A stretch of 64,000 nucleotides of DNA from Priestia koreensis (GCF_001274935.1 NZ_LILC01000013.1:124001-188000), one strand, 5' to 3'. Shown: positions 52,944 through 61,656, counted from the first letter of the stretch. Notes: a model not told the origin generated them from the sequence alone. Translations and numbers: made by a program.

Positions 52944-53688
52944 ACTTCAACATGGTGGTTTGTAAAAATTCCTTTGTCCGCGCTTCCTTTGGTTGATCAA
53001 ACAGCTCATCTGGATGTCCGACTTCAATGATTTTTCCGTCGTTCATATATACCACCCAGTCGGCGACTTCTCTAGCAAAGCCCATTTCATGCGTCACGAC
53101 TACCATCGTCATTCCCTCTTTTGCAAGCTCCTTCATCGTCGTTAACACCTCTCCCACAAGCTCAGGATCAAGGGCTGAGGTGGGCTCATCAAACAGCATA
53201 ATATCTGGTTTCATCGCTAGTGCTCGGGCAATCGCGACACGCTGTTTCTGTCCCCCTGATAGCTTGCTAGGATAGACGTTCGCTTTATCCGCTAATCCTA
53301 CTTTTTCAAGAAGCGCTTTTCCTTCTTCAGTAGCCTCTCTTTTCCCCATTTTCTTTACATGAATCGGTGCCTCAATAACGTTCTCTAACACCGTTTTATG
53401 TGGAAAAAGATTAAAGTGCTGAAACACCATACCTACTCGCTCCCTAATTTTGTTCACATCGTTGCGAGATAAATCCACTTCTTCATTTTCAATCATAATC
53501 GTTCCATTATCCTTCTTTTCTAAAAAATTCAGACATCGAAGCAGCGTACTTTTTCCCGATCCACTAGCTCCGATTAAGCAAACAACATCACTTTCAAACA
53601 CGGTTAAATCCACGTCTTTTAACACATGAAGATCACCGAATGATTTATTTAGCTTTTCTACTTTAATCATCTCTTTTGCTTCCGTCAT
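52942..53688 (-). CDS. Polar amino acid ABC transporter ATPase
   Basis: A 248-residue ATPase of the PAAT (GlnQ/ArtM/TcyC) type. Walker [11 protein letters not shown]-loop [11 protein letters not shown], signature [17 protein letters not shown], Walker [19 protein letters not shown]-loop VVTHEMGFA. Last gene of a three-gene operon; 15 bases after the permease gene. Confidence 0.93.
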   Translation of the reverse strand: MTEAKEMIKVEKLNKSFGDLHVLKDVDLTVFESDVVCLIGASGSGKSTLLRCLNFLEKKDNGTIMIENEEVDLSRNDVNKIRERVGMVFQHFNLFPHKTVLENVIEAPIHVKKMGKREATEEGKALLEKVGLADKANVYPSKLSGGQKQRVAIARALAMKPDIMLFDEPTSALDPELVGEVLTTMKELAKEGMTMVVVTHEMGFAREVADWVVYMNDGKIIEVGHPDELFDQPKEARTKEFLQTTMLK

Positions 53689-53703
53689 GGTTCTTCCCCC
53701 TCT

Positions 53704-54375
53704 TTAATCACTTACGGCAAGTTTCTTCTCGATTATGTTCACGACAATCGTTAAAATGGCGACTAACACGAGGTAATAGATGGCGACAATTAATAAATAG
53801 GTCATTTCATCAAAATTATTGGAGCCAAGCGTCGTGGAAACGTTAAACAGCTCATTCATGGATATAAAGGCGGCAAGAGAAGAATCCTTCAAGCCAATAA
53901 TAAATTGATTTCCAAGCGGTGGAAGAGCACGGCGAAAGGCTTGAGGTAAAATGATGCGGCGCATGGTTAAGCTAGCAGACATTCCAAGCGAACGCCCTGC
54001 CTCCATTTGTCCTTTGTTGACGGCTTGAATGGACCCACGGAAAATCTCAGCGATATACGCTCCGTTATGAAATGCTAGCGCAAGAGATGCTGCCCAAAAA
54101 TCAGGTAGCAAAAATAATCCGCTTATACCAAAATATAAAATAAAAATTTGAACGATTAGCGGTGTTCCCCTCACTAAATACACGTATGCATCGGAAATCC
54201 ACGCTAGTATTTTAATGTTTGAGATTTTCAGTAACGCGAAAAAGAGACCGATGATAATTCCAAATATAATCGATACGACCGTTAATTCTAACGTAATAAG
54301 CATCGCATCGAGAAAAACCCCTTTGCTTTCAATTAGTGTGGAAAATAAATGTGAAAAACTTGGCACGTTTCTCAT
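53704..54375 (-). CDS. Polar amino acid ABC transporter permease
   Basis: A 223-residue His/Glu/Gln/Arg/Opine-type permease with about five helices. Features: MLITLELTVVSIIFGIIIGL, YLVRGTPLIVQIFILYFG, GAYIAEIFRGSIQAVNKGQM and EAGRSLGMSASLTMRRIILPQ (EAA loop). Middle gene of the operon, eight bases downstream of the binding protein. Confidence 0.92.
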   Translation of the reverse strand: MRNVPSFSHLFSTLIESKGVFLDAMLITLELTVVSIIFGIIIGLFFALLKISNIKILAWISDAYVYLVRGTPLIVQIFILYFGISGLFLLPDFWAASLALAFHNGAYIAEIFRGSIQAVNKGQMEAGRSLGMSASLTMRRIILPQAFRRALPPLGNQFIIGLKDSSLAAFISMNELFNVSTTLGSNNFDEMTYLLIVAIYYLVLVAILTIVVNIIEKKLAVSD

Positions 54376-54383
54376 CCCCCTCG

Positions 54384-55163
54384 CTATTTCTCTGGTTTTT
54401 CAGTAATGTCTTCTCCGAAATATTCAATGCTAATTTTCTTTAACGTTCCATTTTTACGAAGCCTCTCAAGTGCTTCGTTTACACGCTTCACTAGCTGTGG
54501 GTTATCTTTTGGCATAACAACAGCCTGCTCACTTCGTTCAATCAGCTGTTTAGGAACGATTTTAAACCCCTCTTTTTTTGCACTTCGACCCGTTACAAAG
54601 TCGGTTATAACAGCATCATGTCGACCAATGCTTAATGCCTTCAAGGCGGTTATGTCACTATCGTATTGCTTAATATTATTTGTATATCTGGCGGCTGTAG
54701 CCGCATATGTAGAACCCTTCGCAACCGCAACCTCTTTTCCTTTCAAGTCTTCGACGGTTTTAATATCACTGTCAGGTCTCGTAAAGACTTGCGGTCCTGA
54801 ATAATAGTAAGGTGTTGAAAATAGCACCTGTTTGCTTCGACCAGGGTTAATAGTATGACTGGCCACTGCTGCATCAGCGCGTCCTGTTTTAATTCCTTCT
54901 ACGATGCCTTTAAATTTAATTCGTTTTTGCACAGGTTCTAGTCCCAATTCGTGTGCGATCGCTTCACCAACGGCAACGTCAAATCCGGTCATGGTTAAAT
55001 CTTTATTTCGAACGTAGCTAAACGGCTTAAATTCTCCTGATGCGGCAAAGATAAATTCGTTTTTATGAATTAACTTTGTCCCGTCCGCTAGCTCATCTTT
55101 TTGGGCGCAACCTGTTAAGATGACCGCGACTCCTAAAAGAAGCACTCCTATCACTCGCTTCAT
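54384..55163 (-). CDS. Amino acid-binding lipoprotein
   Basis: A 259-residue solute-binding protein. Lipobox LTGC after a signal peptide MKRVIGVLLLGVAVI; mature domain has FAASGEFKPFSYV, MTGFDVAVGEAIAHELGL and GRADAAVASHTINPGRSKQV. The fold is the polar amino-acid type; the ligand could be cystine or another amino acid, but the sequence does not settle it. ATG at 55163 has GGGGGAGG nine bases upstream. First gene of the operon. Confidence 0.92.
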   Translation of the reverse strand: MKRVIGVLLLGVAVILTGCAQKDELADGTKLIHKNEFIFAASGEFKPFSYVRNKDLTMTGFDVAVGEAIAHELGLEPVQKRIKFKGIVEGIKTGRADAAVASHTINPGRSKQVLFSTPYYYSGPQVFTRPDSDIKTVEDLKGKEVAVAKGSTYAATAARYTNNIKQYDSDITALKALSIGRHDAVITDFVTGRSAKKEGFKIVPKQLIERSEQAVVMPKDNPQLVKRVNEALERLRKNGTLKKISIEYFGEDITEKPEK

Positions 55164-55393
55164 CAATCATGTCCTCCCCCTTTTCGTCTGTATGAGAAGT
55201 AGCTTTTAAATCACAGAAACGTCGTCACTACCTTCCCTATAAACTTCCTTTCCCTGCTTTTTTATCAATAAACAGAATATTTTTCCTTTTCACTACACTT
55301 TTCGTTTCAGAATAAACTTGAATGTTTTGGAAAAACCGAATACGATAAGGGAAAGAAACCACTTGTATGATAGGGACAGAGAGGGTGAAACAG

Positions 55394-55924
55394 ATGCATA
55401 CTTACTTTCTTACGAGTGAAAGAATGGGATTTCGGGAAATGAAATCATCTGATCTGCCAAATTTAATGACTATTTTTTCTGATCCAATTGCTATGACGTA
55501 CTACCAAGACACAAAAACAGAACAAGAAGCGCTTCAGTGGATTAAATGGACCAAACAAAATTATCAAGTATTTCAAACTGGACTATGGGTAGTAGAAGAT
55601 AAGCAAGAAGGGAATTTTATCGGGTTATGCGGACTTATTCCACATAAAATAGATGGGCAAGTGGAGATCGAGATCGGGTACTTGTTAAAAAGAAGCTATT
55701 GGAATCAAGGACTTGCAACAGAAGCTGCGGGTGCTTGCCTAAAGTACGGATTTGATGTATTAAAATTTAATCGCATTGTGTCCCTCATCTCACCAGATCA
55801 TGCTGCCTCTATTCGTGTTGCACAAAAAATAGGAATGGTACGAGAAAAAATGGTGATCGAGCATGAAAAATGCGTAGAGATGTATGGAGTGAATAAAAAT
55901 GATTCAACGTTTATCAATGCATGA
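55394..55924 (+). CDS. GNAT acetyltransferase, RimJ/RimL type
   Basis: A 176-residue RimL-like GNAT: FLTSERMGFREMKSSDLPNL and acetyl-CoA loop YLLKRSYWNQGLATEAAGAC, then ISPDHAASIRVAQKIGM. Start at 55394 has GAGGGTG upstream; the in-frame ATG at 55367 lacks a site. Its last 26 bases overlap the next GNAT gene. Confidence 0.85.
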   Translation: MHTYFLTSERMGFREMKSSDLPNLMTIFSDPIAMTYYQDTKTEQEALQWIKWTKQNYQVFQTGLWVVEDKQEGNFIGLCGLIPHKIDGQVEIEIGYLLKRSYWNQGLATEAAGACLKYGFDVLKFNRIVSLISPDHAASIRVAQKIGMVREKMVIEHEKCVEMYGVNKNDSTFINA

Positions 55925-56339
55925 AAACATAGTAGCAGAACAAGTTCTGGCGATTCAATTACGCGCTTATGCGTTAGAGGCAGCCCTCTTAAATTATCCT
56001 GATTTACCTCCGTTAAAAGATTCTGTTTACACTCTTCAAAACACGAATGAAACGTTTTATGGGTATGTGAAAGACAACGAGCTTGCGGGGGTTATTTCAA
56101 TAGAAGAAAACGAAGGTGTCTATATCATCTGTCGCGTCGCCGTAAACCCTCACTTCCATCGCCAAGGTATTGCACAAGAGCTTTTAAACTTCATTCAAGA
56201 ACGCTATTCTACTACTCTCGTCGTTACGACAGGTGTTGCAAACACTCCTGCTGTAAGATTATATGAAAAAAGCGGCTTCCAGGAAGTACGCCGTTTTTAT
56301 ATGCCTGACGGATTAGAACTAGTCACGTTTTCTAAATGA
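55899..56339 (+). CDS. GNAT acetyltransferase
   Basis: A 146-residue GNAT with the acetyl-CoA motif VAVNPHFHRQGIAQELLNFI and NTPAVRLYEKSGFQEVRRFY. The start lies inside the preceding GNAT gene behind GGAGTG, so the two are translated from one message in different frames. The two proteins belong to different GNAT branches, so this is not a recent duplication. Confidence 0.84.
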   Translation: MIQRLSMHENIVAEQVLAIQLRAYALEAALLNYPDLPPLKDSVYTLQNTNETFYGYVKDNELAGVISIEENEGVYIICRVAVNPHFHRQGIAQELLNFIQERYSTTLVVTTGVANTPAVRLYEKSGFQEVRRFYMPDGLELVTFSK

Positions 56340-56349
56340 TCAAAAACCA

Positions 56350-56376
56350 TAAAAAAAAGATCGTAAGTACGATCTT
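56350..56376 (-). terminator. Terminator between convergent genes
   Basis: AAGATCGTA / TACGATCTT 9-bp stem with a very short loop and eight T residues on the minus strand. Confidence 0.75.
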
Positions 56377-56415
56377 AGTAACAGATTTTACGTTTGGCTT
56401 TATCTAAATGACTGC

Positions 56416-56790
56416 CTACATCGATATATTGTTGTTCATCCAATAGCGTTTTCTGAGGTGATGTAAAACTTGCACGTGAACGGTTGCCAGTCCTGTTGTT
56501 CCAAGGGTAAAGCAAATCGTGGAAAATAACGAAAATATTCCGTGAAGCGTTTGAAACATGATGGTGACATAAAAGATACAAGCGATCACACTTAAACTGT
56601 AGCAGATCAAACGATGGCGCACAAAGTCTAATAGTAAATGCAAAAGAGTGCCTGCCCCTACCGCTACAGCTGGCAAATAAACAAAAACAGTGAAAATCGT
56701 AAATTCATTTTGCAAAACTCGCTGAGGATGAAAGACGTATGAGACATAAGCAGCACATAACAGCATAAAAATACGGATCGCTTTGTACAT
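56416..56790 (-). CDS. Uncharacterised four-TM membrane protein
   Basis: A 124-residue hydrophobic protein with four segments (about residues 4-20, 30-55, 60-82, 85-108) and a basic C-terminus (HHLRKRYW). GAAGGGG precedes the ATG. No family recognised. It lies in a short stretch of small membrane genes of unknown role. Confidence 0.55.
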   Translation of the reverse strand: MYKAIRIFMLLCAAYVSYVFHPQRVLQNEFTIFTVFVYLPAVAVGAGTLLHLLLDFVRHRLICYSLSVIACIFYVTIMFQTLHGIFSLFSTICFTLGTTGLATVHVQVLHHLRKRYWMNNNISM

Positions 56791-56949
56791 ACTAAAACCC
56801 CTTCACTCTTCCGATTCTAAGAACTTCATCAGGTTAATCATTATTAAGATGATGTTAATTCCGTAAAGGCATATGTAAACAATATTTCATCATTCGACAA
56901 TTTTATTAAAACGTGTTTTAACAGCCCTTGTCAACAAAAAAATTTGATC

Positions 56950-57144
56950 TTATGATTTCATCCCTTTAAAAACAAGAAGAAGCAGACTAATAGTAATTAT
57001 AAGTCGTAGAAGATGGTGCGTAAGGTGAATTTTTTTATAAAGTTGATAACCGTTCATAACTGCTTGAATGTGCATCATGAACAGCAAAATCAGCAGACCG
57101 AAAACTAAACGATGATCACTGACAAGTAATACACTCGCTAGCAC
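56950..57144 (-). CDS. Small hydrophobic ORF, possibly a remnant
   Basis: A 64-codon frame from GTG 57144. The product is hydrophobic (LVFGLLILLFMMHIQAVMNG and LIITISLLLLVFKGMKS) and could be a two-TM protein. There is no ribosome binding site, and the frame stays open upstream for about 30 more codons without a start codon, so it may be the end of a decayed gene. Confidence 0.3.
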   Translation of the reverse strand: MLASVLLVSDHRLVFGLLILLFMMHIQAVMNGYQLYKKIHLTHHLLRLIITISLLLLVFKGMKS

Positions 57145-57236
57145 GCAAGTAACGGTTCTAAAACAAGAAGAAGCCCTGATAAAGAAGCGACGAATGTGCT
57201 TAGAGAATGAATTAATGAATAGAAAAGAACAGCTAA

Positions 57237-57275
57237 AAAGCTAGCGGAGAGGGATTACTTCTCTTCGCTAGCTTT
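57237..57275 (-). terminator. Terminator of the phosphotransferase gene
   Basis: AAAGCTAGCG-AGAG / CTCT-CGCTAGCTTT stem with one mismatch; it overlaps the end of the coding region. Confidence 0.8.
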
Positions 57276-58007
57276 CTTTACAATCCTCAGAAGACGTTCA
57301 GGGTTTTCGGTCGAAACGTTCTCAGATAAACGTGCCGCTGCAACAATGGGTGCCCACTTAAAAAGTTCCGCTTGATTACATCCACGTTTTTGGCAATAGA
57401 GGTGAACGTATAGCTCTGCAATCTCATGGGAAATTTGCGAGTAAAGTAAGTAGGTACGATAAACATCGGCCATTCGATTGCCTATGCTCGCATCCACCCA
57501 ATCAATAATCGTGACTCCATGATCGGTTAGAAGTAAATTAAATAGATGATAGTCTCCGTGACAAAGATATTCTTCATTACTTATTGATTTTAACGTCTCT
57601 ACAAGCTGTTTCTTCTGCTGAGTATCTACCTGCGCTGCGCGGAGAATTTGATGCTCTAACTTTTCTGTCATTCGTTCGAAGGAGGGAATCTTTTTTTCGT
57701 GAATTTGTAGCTGCACGTCTACGGACAGTGAGAGATAGTCCTGCGCCCGACTTTTATCTTCTAACAATAGAGATCCGAGCGTTTTTCCCTTTACTCTTTC
57801 CATGATGATCGCCTGTCTTCCATCTATCTGCGTCACATCAATAATTTTTGGAACGGGTAGCCCTCCTTCGTACACCTGATGCTGTTTATTTGCTTCGCGT
57901 GCCGCTTCATCCTTTGAAGTGTGGTCGCGAAATACTTTGCAAACGTATTCCCCGTATGAATACAATATAGCCGTGTTTCCAGTAGCGATCGGAGAACCAA
58001 GTTTCAT
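57255..58007 (-). CDS. Aminoglycoside-phosphotransferase-fold kinase
   Basis: A 250-residue protein of the APH/choline kinase superfamily. Brenner's motif is YLCHGDYHLFNLL near residue 150, followed by VTIIDWVDASIG (DFG-like metal site); the N-lobe has the lysine in YVCKVF. Substrate unknown: such chromosomal kinases act on sugars, choline-like alcohols, macrolides or aminoglycosides. Its ATG overlaps the stop of a 51-residue peptide gene (ATGA), indicating translational coupling. Confidence 0.83.
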   Translation of the reverse strand: MKLGSPIATGNTAILYSYGEYVCKVFRDHTSKDEAAREANKQHQVYEGGLPVPKIIDVTQIDGRQAIIMERVKGKTLGSLLLEDKSRAQDYLSLSVDVQLQIHEKKIPSFERMTEKLEHQILRAAQVDTQQKKQLVETLKSISNEEYLCHGDYHLFNLLLTDHGVTIIDWVDASIGNRMADVYRTYLLYSQISHEIAELYVHLYCQKRGCNQAELFKWAPIVAAARLSENVSTENPERLLRIVKKASEEK

Positions 58008-58159
58008 TGATTTGTTTCCTCCATCAGCTTCTCTACTACTTCTTCCATTTTCAATCTTCTTGATCCTTTGAGCAATACCCTTGAATACTCATATGATACC
58101 TGCAAATTTCCCGTCTGCTTTAACATCGTACTAATCTCTTGCACCGTACGCTGAAACAA
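58004..58159 (-). CDS. Small protein coupled to the kinase gene (51 aa)
   Basis: A TTG start at 58159, seven bases after AAGGGAGG, opens a 51-codon frame overlapping the kinase start by ATGA. The peptide is helical and charged (LKGSRRLKMEEVVEKLMEET), with no membrane segment. It probably helps load ribosomes onto the kinase gene, or partners it. No family recognised. Confidence 0.62.
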   Translation of the reverse strand: MFQRTVQEISTMLKQTGNLQVSYEYSRVLLKGSRRLKMEEVVEKLMEETNQ

Positions 58160-58261
58160 AGCGTTCCCTCCCTTTATAGTAAATAAAAAGTTCCTTATTT
58201 TACCATTTTCTATTATACTGTAAGAAAACGTTAGGAGTCGACAAAAATAAAAAAATGGAAA

Positions 58262-58369
58262 ATGCTAAAGTCACGCTATATTTATAAAACGCCTTACGGA
58301 AATTTACGAAGCGATACGTGTGAGCTCCCAACCGGCCTTATTGCGAAAGATTACTACGTTCAAGAATAG
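58262..58369 (+). CDS. Candidate small ORF (35 aa)
   Basis: ATG at 58262 opens a 35-codon frame reading MLKSRYIYKTPYGNLRSDTC and then ELPTGLIAKDYYVQE. The composition looks protein-like (amphipathic strands), but the upstream TGGAAA is a poor ribosome binding site. After the stop the same frame stays open for about 40 codons, so a longer gene broken by TAG at 58367 is possible. Confidence 0.35.
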   Translation: MLKSRYIYKTPYGNLRSDTCELPTGLIAKDYYVQE

Positions 58370-58484
58370 GTTGACTGGATGAATGCCATCGTTTTGACGA
58401 AAGAAAAGCTCTTCGTTAAGCAACGGCAAAAGATTTTTTCTATACAACAAACCCCTCCTGACTGGTTCAAGAGGGGCACTATTT

Positions 58485-58961
58485 TTAGGAAGCACGCTTT
58501 TGGAATGATCGAAAGTGATAATAGAGCGTTTGGTTAGAGTGAGACTTGTAGTGATCTAAAAAGGAAGTACCGACATACAGCGTGTAAGTGCCTTGGCGAA
58601 TGCCCATGATATATTTCCCTTCAATGAACGGATATTCTTCAACGACCCAATCGACGTCGCTTACTTGGGCTGTCGTCACTTCACCTAAATAAACGGCTAA
58701 GCACTCCTCCATTTCTTGACGAGTGATGTCTAGCACATCAAATCGATTTGTTTCGTACAAGTCGAAGTAGAGCAGTTCTAATACGAGTAAGCTGCCGGGC
58801 GAATAATCAATTTGAAGTTCATCTACGTATTCACTCACGTTACGTAATTTCTTCATCACGCGTTCACGAAGCTGATAGTAATACACTTTTGCTTCAATTT
58901 TATCTTCACAGGAAATTAAGTCCTGACCATATTCCTTTGCATAATCATATCCTTCAAGCAT
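58485..58961 (-). CDS. Hypothetical protein
   Basis: A 158-residue acidic, soluble protein (YDYAKEYGQDLISCEDKIEA at the start; WVVEEYPFIEGKYIMGIRQG in the middle; SHSNQTLYYHFRSFQKR at the end). GAAGGAAG lies just upstream of the ATG. I do not recognise a family. A weak hairpin CCCCTC/GAGGGG near 58452-58477 follows the stop and may be its terminator. Confidence 0.6.
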   Translation of the reverse strand: MLEGYDYAKEYGQDLISCEDKIEAKVYYYQLRERVMKKLRNVSEYVDELQIDYSPGSLLVLELLYFDLYETNRFDVLDITRQEMEECLAVYLGEVTTAQVSDVDWVVEEYPFIEGKYIMGIRQGTYTLYVGTSFLDHYKSHSNQTLYYHFRSFQKRAS

Positions 58962-59045
58962 CTTCCTTCACCTCACAGAGAAATTAGTGCCTTCAGTATA
59001 GCATGCAAAGGATTGGTTACAACGTTGAAATTAATCCCATTTTTA

Positions 59046-59183
59046 TTACCGGTTCATTTCATCAGGTAGCTTTTGAATCGTCGTAATCAGCGCATCAAGT
59101 TTTGACTCGATTCGATATAACAAATAGAGCGTCACAACAATTGGAAAGCCGACCTCTGAGATAAACGGTAGCATTTGTTCCAT
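59046..59183 (-). CDS. yvrJ: YvrJ-family protein (45 aa)
   Basis: ATG at 59183 follows TAGGAGGAGGG. The 45-residue product (MEQMLPFISEVGFPIVVTLY, then LLYRIESKLDALITTIQKL) is the YvrJ pattern: one membrane helix followed by an ESKLDxL coiled segment. YvrJ proteins are common in Bacilli and of unknown function. Here it closes a trio with DUF2922 and DUF1659 genes, from which it is separated by a hairpin. Confidence 0.8.
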   Translation of the reverse strand: MEQMLPFISEVGFPIVVTLYLLYRIESKLDALITTIQKLPDEMNR

Positions 59184-59197
59184 GATCTTCCCTCCTC

Positions 59198-59238
59198 CTA
59201 AAAAGATCCTCCCCATCATGGATGAGAAGGACCTCCCT
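59198..59238 (-). terminator. Hairpin between DUF2922 and yvrJ
   Basis: GATCCTCCCCATC / GATGAGAAGGACC imperfect stem with a minus-strand T-run. It may lower yvrJ expression relative to the two upstream genes. Confidence 0.6.
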
Positions 59239-59243
59239 CTATT

Positions 59244-59459
59244 TTAAGCTAATACTGTCGAGACGTTGCGGTCTACTACGCGTGCTCCTTTAATCCCCAC
59301 AAGGTCTCCGCTTGCAGTACGAATGATGTTCGCAGCGATAATTTGATTCATTGCTGCTGTAACGACTGCAGGATTTAGTGAATCCTTTGGGTATTCAAGC
59401 GATAAACTTGCCGTCTTATTTCCTTCTGTTGTAAAGTCCAGCATAAGTGTTTTGGCCAT
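59244..59459 (-). CDS. DUF2922 family protein
   Basis: A 71-residue protein: KTLMLDFTTEGNKTASLSLE, then AAMNQIIAANIIRTASGDLV and ARVVDRNVSTVLA. This is DUF2922, found next to DUF1659 in many spore-formers. A two-layer beta-alpha fold is expected. No signal peptide or cysteine. AAAGGAGAA precedes the ATG. Function unknown. Confidence 0.8.
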   Translation of the reverse strand: MAKTLMLDFTTEGNKTASLSLEYPKDSLNPAVVTAAMNQIIAANIIRTASGDLVGIKGARVVDRNVSTVLA

Positions 59460-59496
59460 TTGTTCATTCTCCTTTCTTTTTTAAGATTTCCAAGCC

Positions 59497-59718
59497 TTAG
59501 TTTACAGAGATTTGGTAATTCTCTGGGCTTTCAATGCGGTTTAGCGGTAAGCTTTGTAAGCTCTCTAATGCTTGAGCGACGCTTACCATTTGTTCTGGTG
59601 TAGCATCAGATGCGATATTACGAATCGTCTTACTTTTATAAACAGGCTTTCCTTCTGCGTTCACACCTTGATCAAACACAAGGCGAATTTGACGTTCTAC
59701 TAAATATTTCGCTGCCAT
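59497..59718 (-). CDS. DUF1659 family protein
   Basis: A 73-residue protein of DUF1659: RQIRLVFDQGVNAEGKPVYK, then SKTIRNIASDATPEQMVSVA and a leucine-rich C-terminus. It has the same beta-beta-alpha-beta flavour as the DUF2922 partner, so the two could be distant paralogues or form a heteromer (inference). GGAGGTG precedes the ATG. First gene of the trio. Confidence 0.8.
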   Translation of the reverse strand: MAAKYLVERQIRLVFDQGVNAEGKPVYKSKTIRNIASDATPEQMVSVAQALESLQSLPLNRIESPENYQISVN

Positions 59719-59860
59719 TTTATCTCACCTCCTTTTCACTCTCTATGTATGTGGTTCTGGAAAAATGGGGGGAGGAGAACGTAAATAATAAAGCATTTTT
59801 TCATAATAAGTACATTTCAGCTATTCAGAGCATGTGGAAATGCAGAATTTTGTTCAACAT

Positions 59861-59901
59861 AAAAAGTGCACGAGAATGGCTTTTTGGCCATCCTCGTGCA
59901 C
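59861..59901 (-). terminator. Terminator of the chemotaxis transducer gene
   Basis: GTGCACGAG-ATGGC / GCCAT-CTCGTGCAC long stem with a 5-nt loop and minus-strand T residues. Confidence 0.9.
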
Positions 59902-59914
59902 AATTCCAACCGCA

Positions 59915-60901
59915 TCATAGAAGTTTTAGTCCTTGAACTAGTTCGTCCATTCGATTCAAGGCTGTGTTTACTTCGTCTAAAAGTACTTGTTTGCTGTGTG
60001 AAGCATCCCCTCGGTCCTTACTGAATTCTTCGTCATCCATCAGGTTTTGAAGAAGACCATCTAGAAGTTGTGAAACATTCGAAAGTTCTCCATTGACGGT
60101 TGAGGTGGACTGTTGAATGATCGTTACCTCTTCATTCATTACCACCTCTGAATCGTGAATATCGTTAAAGTATTTTTTAGTCGACTGTGTCATCGTGATT
60201 GTATCCGTAATATCCGTCGTTCGTTCCGTTACTCGCACGGACAAGCTCTGGACACGTTCAATAATTTTCTCCACGTTCCCTTTTATTTCTGTGAGCGCAC
60301 TTTTACTTTGATCGGCAAGCTTTCGAACCTCATCTGCTACGACAGCAAACCCTTTTCCTGCTTCCCCAGCACGTGCAGCTTCAATCGATGCGTTCAATGC
60401 CAACAGATTTGTTTGAGAAGCAATGCTTTCAATCGTATTCGCAAAGTTTGAAATTTCCTGAGAGTCCTGTTGAAGAGCGTAAATGATGCTTTGAAACTCT
60501 TCAAACACCTTTTTTACATGATTCATTTGCTGTACTAGCGAATCGATTCGTTCATTTCCATCGTTGACGATATGTAAATTATCAGACGTTTGCTTTGAAA
60601 TTTTCTTCACCAATCGCTCGATCTCATCTGCCTGCTCAAGAATATGCTGAATAGATGTAGCAGAATCCGTTAAAATCTGTGCGTGATTTGTTGCCTCCTG
60701 CTTTATAGTAATGCATGCTGCAGAAGTTGTTTGCTCCTGTTGAATAGCTTCTGTATTTTTTCTGTGTAGAAGCTGTAAGAGCTGTTCCATTTCACTCGTT
60801 ACTTCTTGAAGCTCTTGATTAGATAACGTGCTCATTTCTTCTACAGCTGCTGCCTGTAGCTCTTTTGCTGTTTCACGCTTAAAACGTTGTAAAAGTCCCA
60901 T
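59915..60901 (-). CDS. Soluble methyl-accepting chemotaxis protein
   Basis: A 328-residue cytoplasmic MCP without any membrane segment. Residues 1-60 form a short N-terminal helix pair ([20 protein letters not shown]), followed by a coiled coil and the signalling hairpin [39 protein letters not shown], which contacts CheA and CheW. No recognised sensory domain is present; HemAT/TlpC-like soluble receptors usually have one. ATG at 60901 has GGAGG eight bases upstream. Single gene. Confidence 0.9.
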   Translation of the reverse strand: MGLLQRFKRETAKELQAAAVEEMSTLSNQELQEVTSEMEQLLQLLHRKNTEAIQQEQTTSAACITIKQEATNHAQILTDSATSIQHILEQADEIERLVKKISKQTSDNLHIVNDGNERIDSLVQQMNHVKKVFEEFQSIIYALQQDSQEISNFANTIESIASQTNLLALNASIEAARAGEAGKGFAVVADEVRKLADQSKSALTEIKGNVEKIIERVQSLSVRVTERTTDITDTITMTQSTKKYFNDIHDSEVVMNEEVTIIQQSTSTVNGELSNVSQLLDGLLQNLMDDEEFSKDRGDASHSKQVLLDEVNTALNRMDELVQGLKLL

Positions 60902-61202
60902 AACCGATTCCTCCACCTAGTATGATCGTGATATATGTGTTTAACAATTGCTAACAATACAAGCTAATTCTATTTTTCTTAGCCGGATCGCTTTGTATCG
61001 ATCCAAGCGTTTCCTTAAACCTTTGATAGCCTACAAATACGGAAGTAGATCTATTTATATTATCGTTATTTTTCGAAAAATGTGAACAAGCTCTGAAAAT
61101 TTTTCTGTTTCCTCTCTTCATACAGGCATTGAACAGCAATTTTTAGGGAATATCGTATAATGCGGACAAAAAATTATTTTAGTTGGTAAGGAGCCAGATT
61201 TT
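60902..61202. other. Intergenic stretch between divergent genes
   Basis: About 300 A+T-rich bases between the chemotaxis gene and a GNAT gene. A 62-codon minus-strand frame (60951-61139) has no ribosome binding site and an unusual composition. I see no sigma-D consensus in front of the chemotaxis gene and no small gene. Confidence 0.45.
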
Positions 61203-61613
61203 ATGATTTATACTACTTCTTTACAGGATATTACCGAGCATATGCTAGAAGGATTTTTCAACGATTGGGAAAATGCCCCTACACCTGCTACTCACCTTCA
61301 CTTATTAGAACGAAGCTATAAGGTAGTTGTAGCAATTGATGAAGAGAAAAACGAAGTGGTAGGTTTCATTACAGCCATCAGTGACGGATTATTGTCAGCT
61401 TCTATTTCATTTCTAGAAGTATTACCCCAATATCGTGGACAAGGTATTGGAAAGGATCTTTTAAAAGAAATGTTAGAAGAACTTGACCATCTTTATATGA
61501 TTGATGTAGTCGGTGATGAAACCGTAAAACAATTTTGTGAGGAGCTTGGATTTCAGCCCTCAATCGGAATGGTAAAACGCAACTTAGCGTTTCAGTCTGG
61601 GAAAGAGGACTAA
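61203..61613 (+). CDS. GNAT acetyltransferase
   Basis: A 136-residue GNAT: VVVAIDEEKNEVVGFITAIS, FLEVLPQYRGQGIGKDLLKE (acetyl-CoA loop RGQGIG) and VKQFCEELGFQPSIGMVKRN. Substrate unknown. AAGGAG precedes the ATG. Single gene ending at a shared terminator. Confidence 0.86.
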   Translation: MIYTTSLQDITEHMLEGFFNDWENAPTPATHLHLLERSYKVVVAIDEEKNEVVGFITAISDGLLSASISFLEVLPQYRGQGIGKDLLKEMLEELDHLYMIDVVGDETVKQFCEELGFQPSIGMVKRNLAFQSGKED

Positions 61614-61626
61614 CTCCTATAGGATA

Positions 61627-61656
61627 AAAAACGAGCGCAGATCACTGCGCTCGTTT
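61627..61656. terminator. Bidirectional terminator
   Basis: AAACGAGCGCAG / CTGCGCTCGTTT 12-bp stem with an ATCA loop between convergent genes. Confidence 0.92.

Noticed and set aside
60951..61139. 62-codon minus-strand frame in the intergenic region
   Set aside because: No ribosome binding site, odd composition and position in a promoter region.
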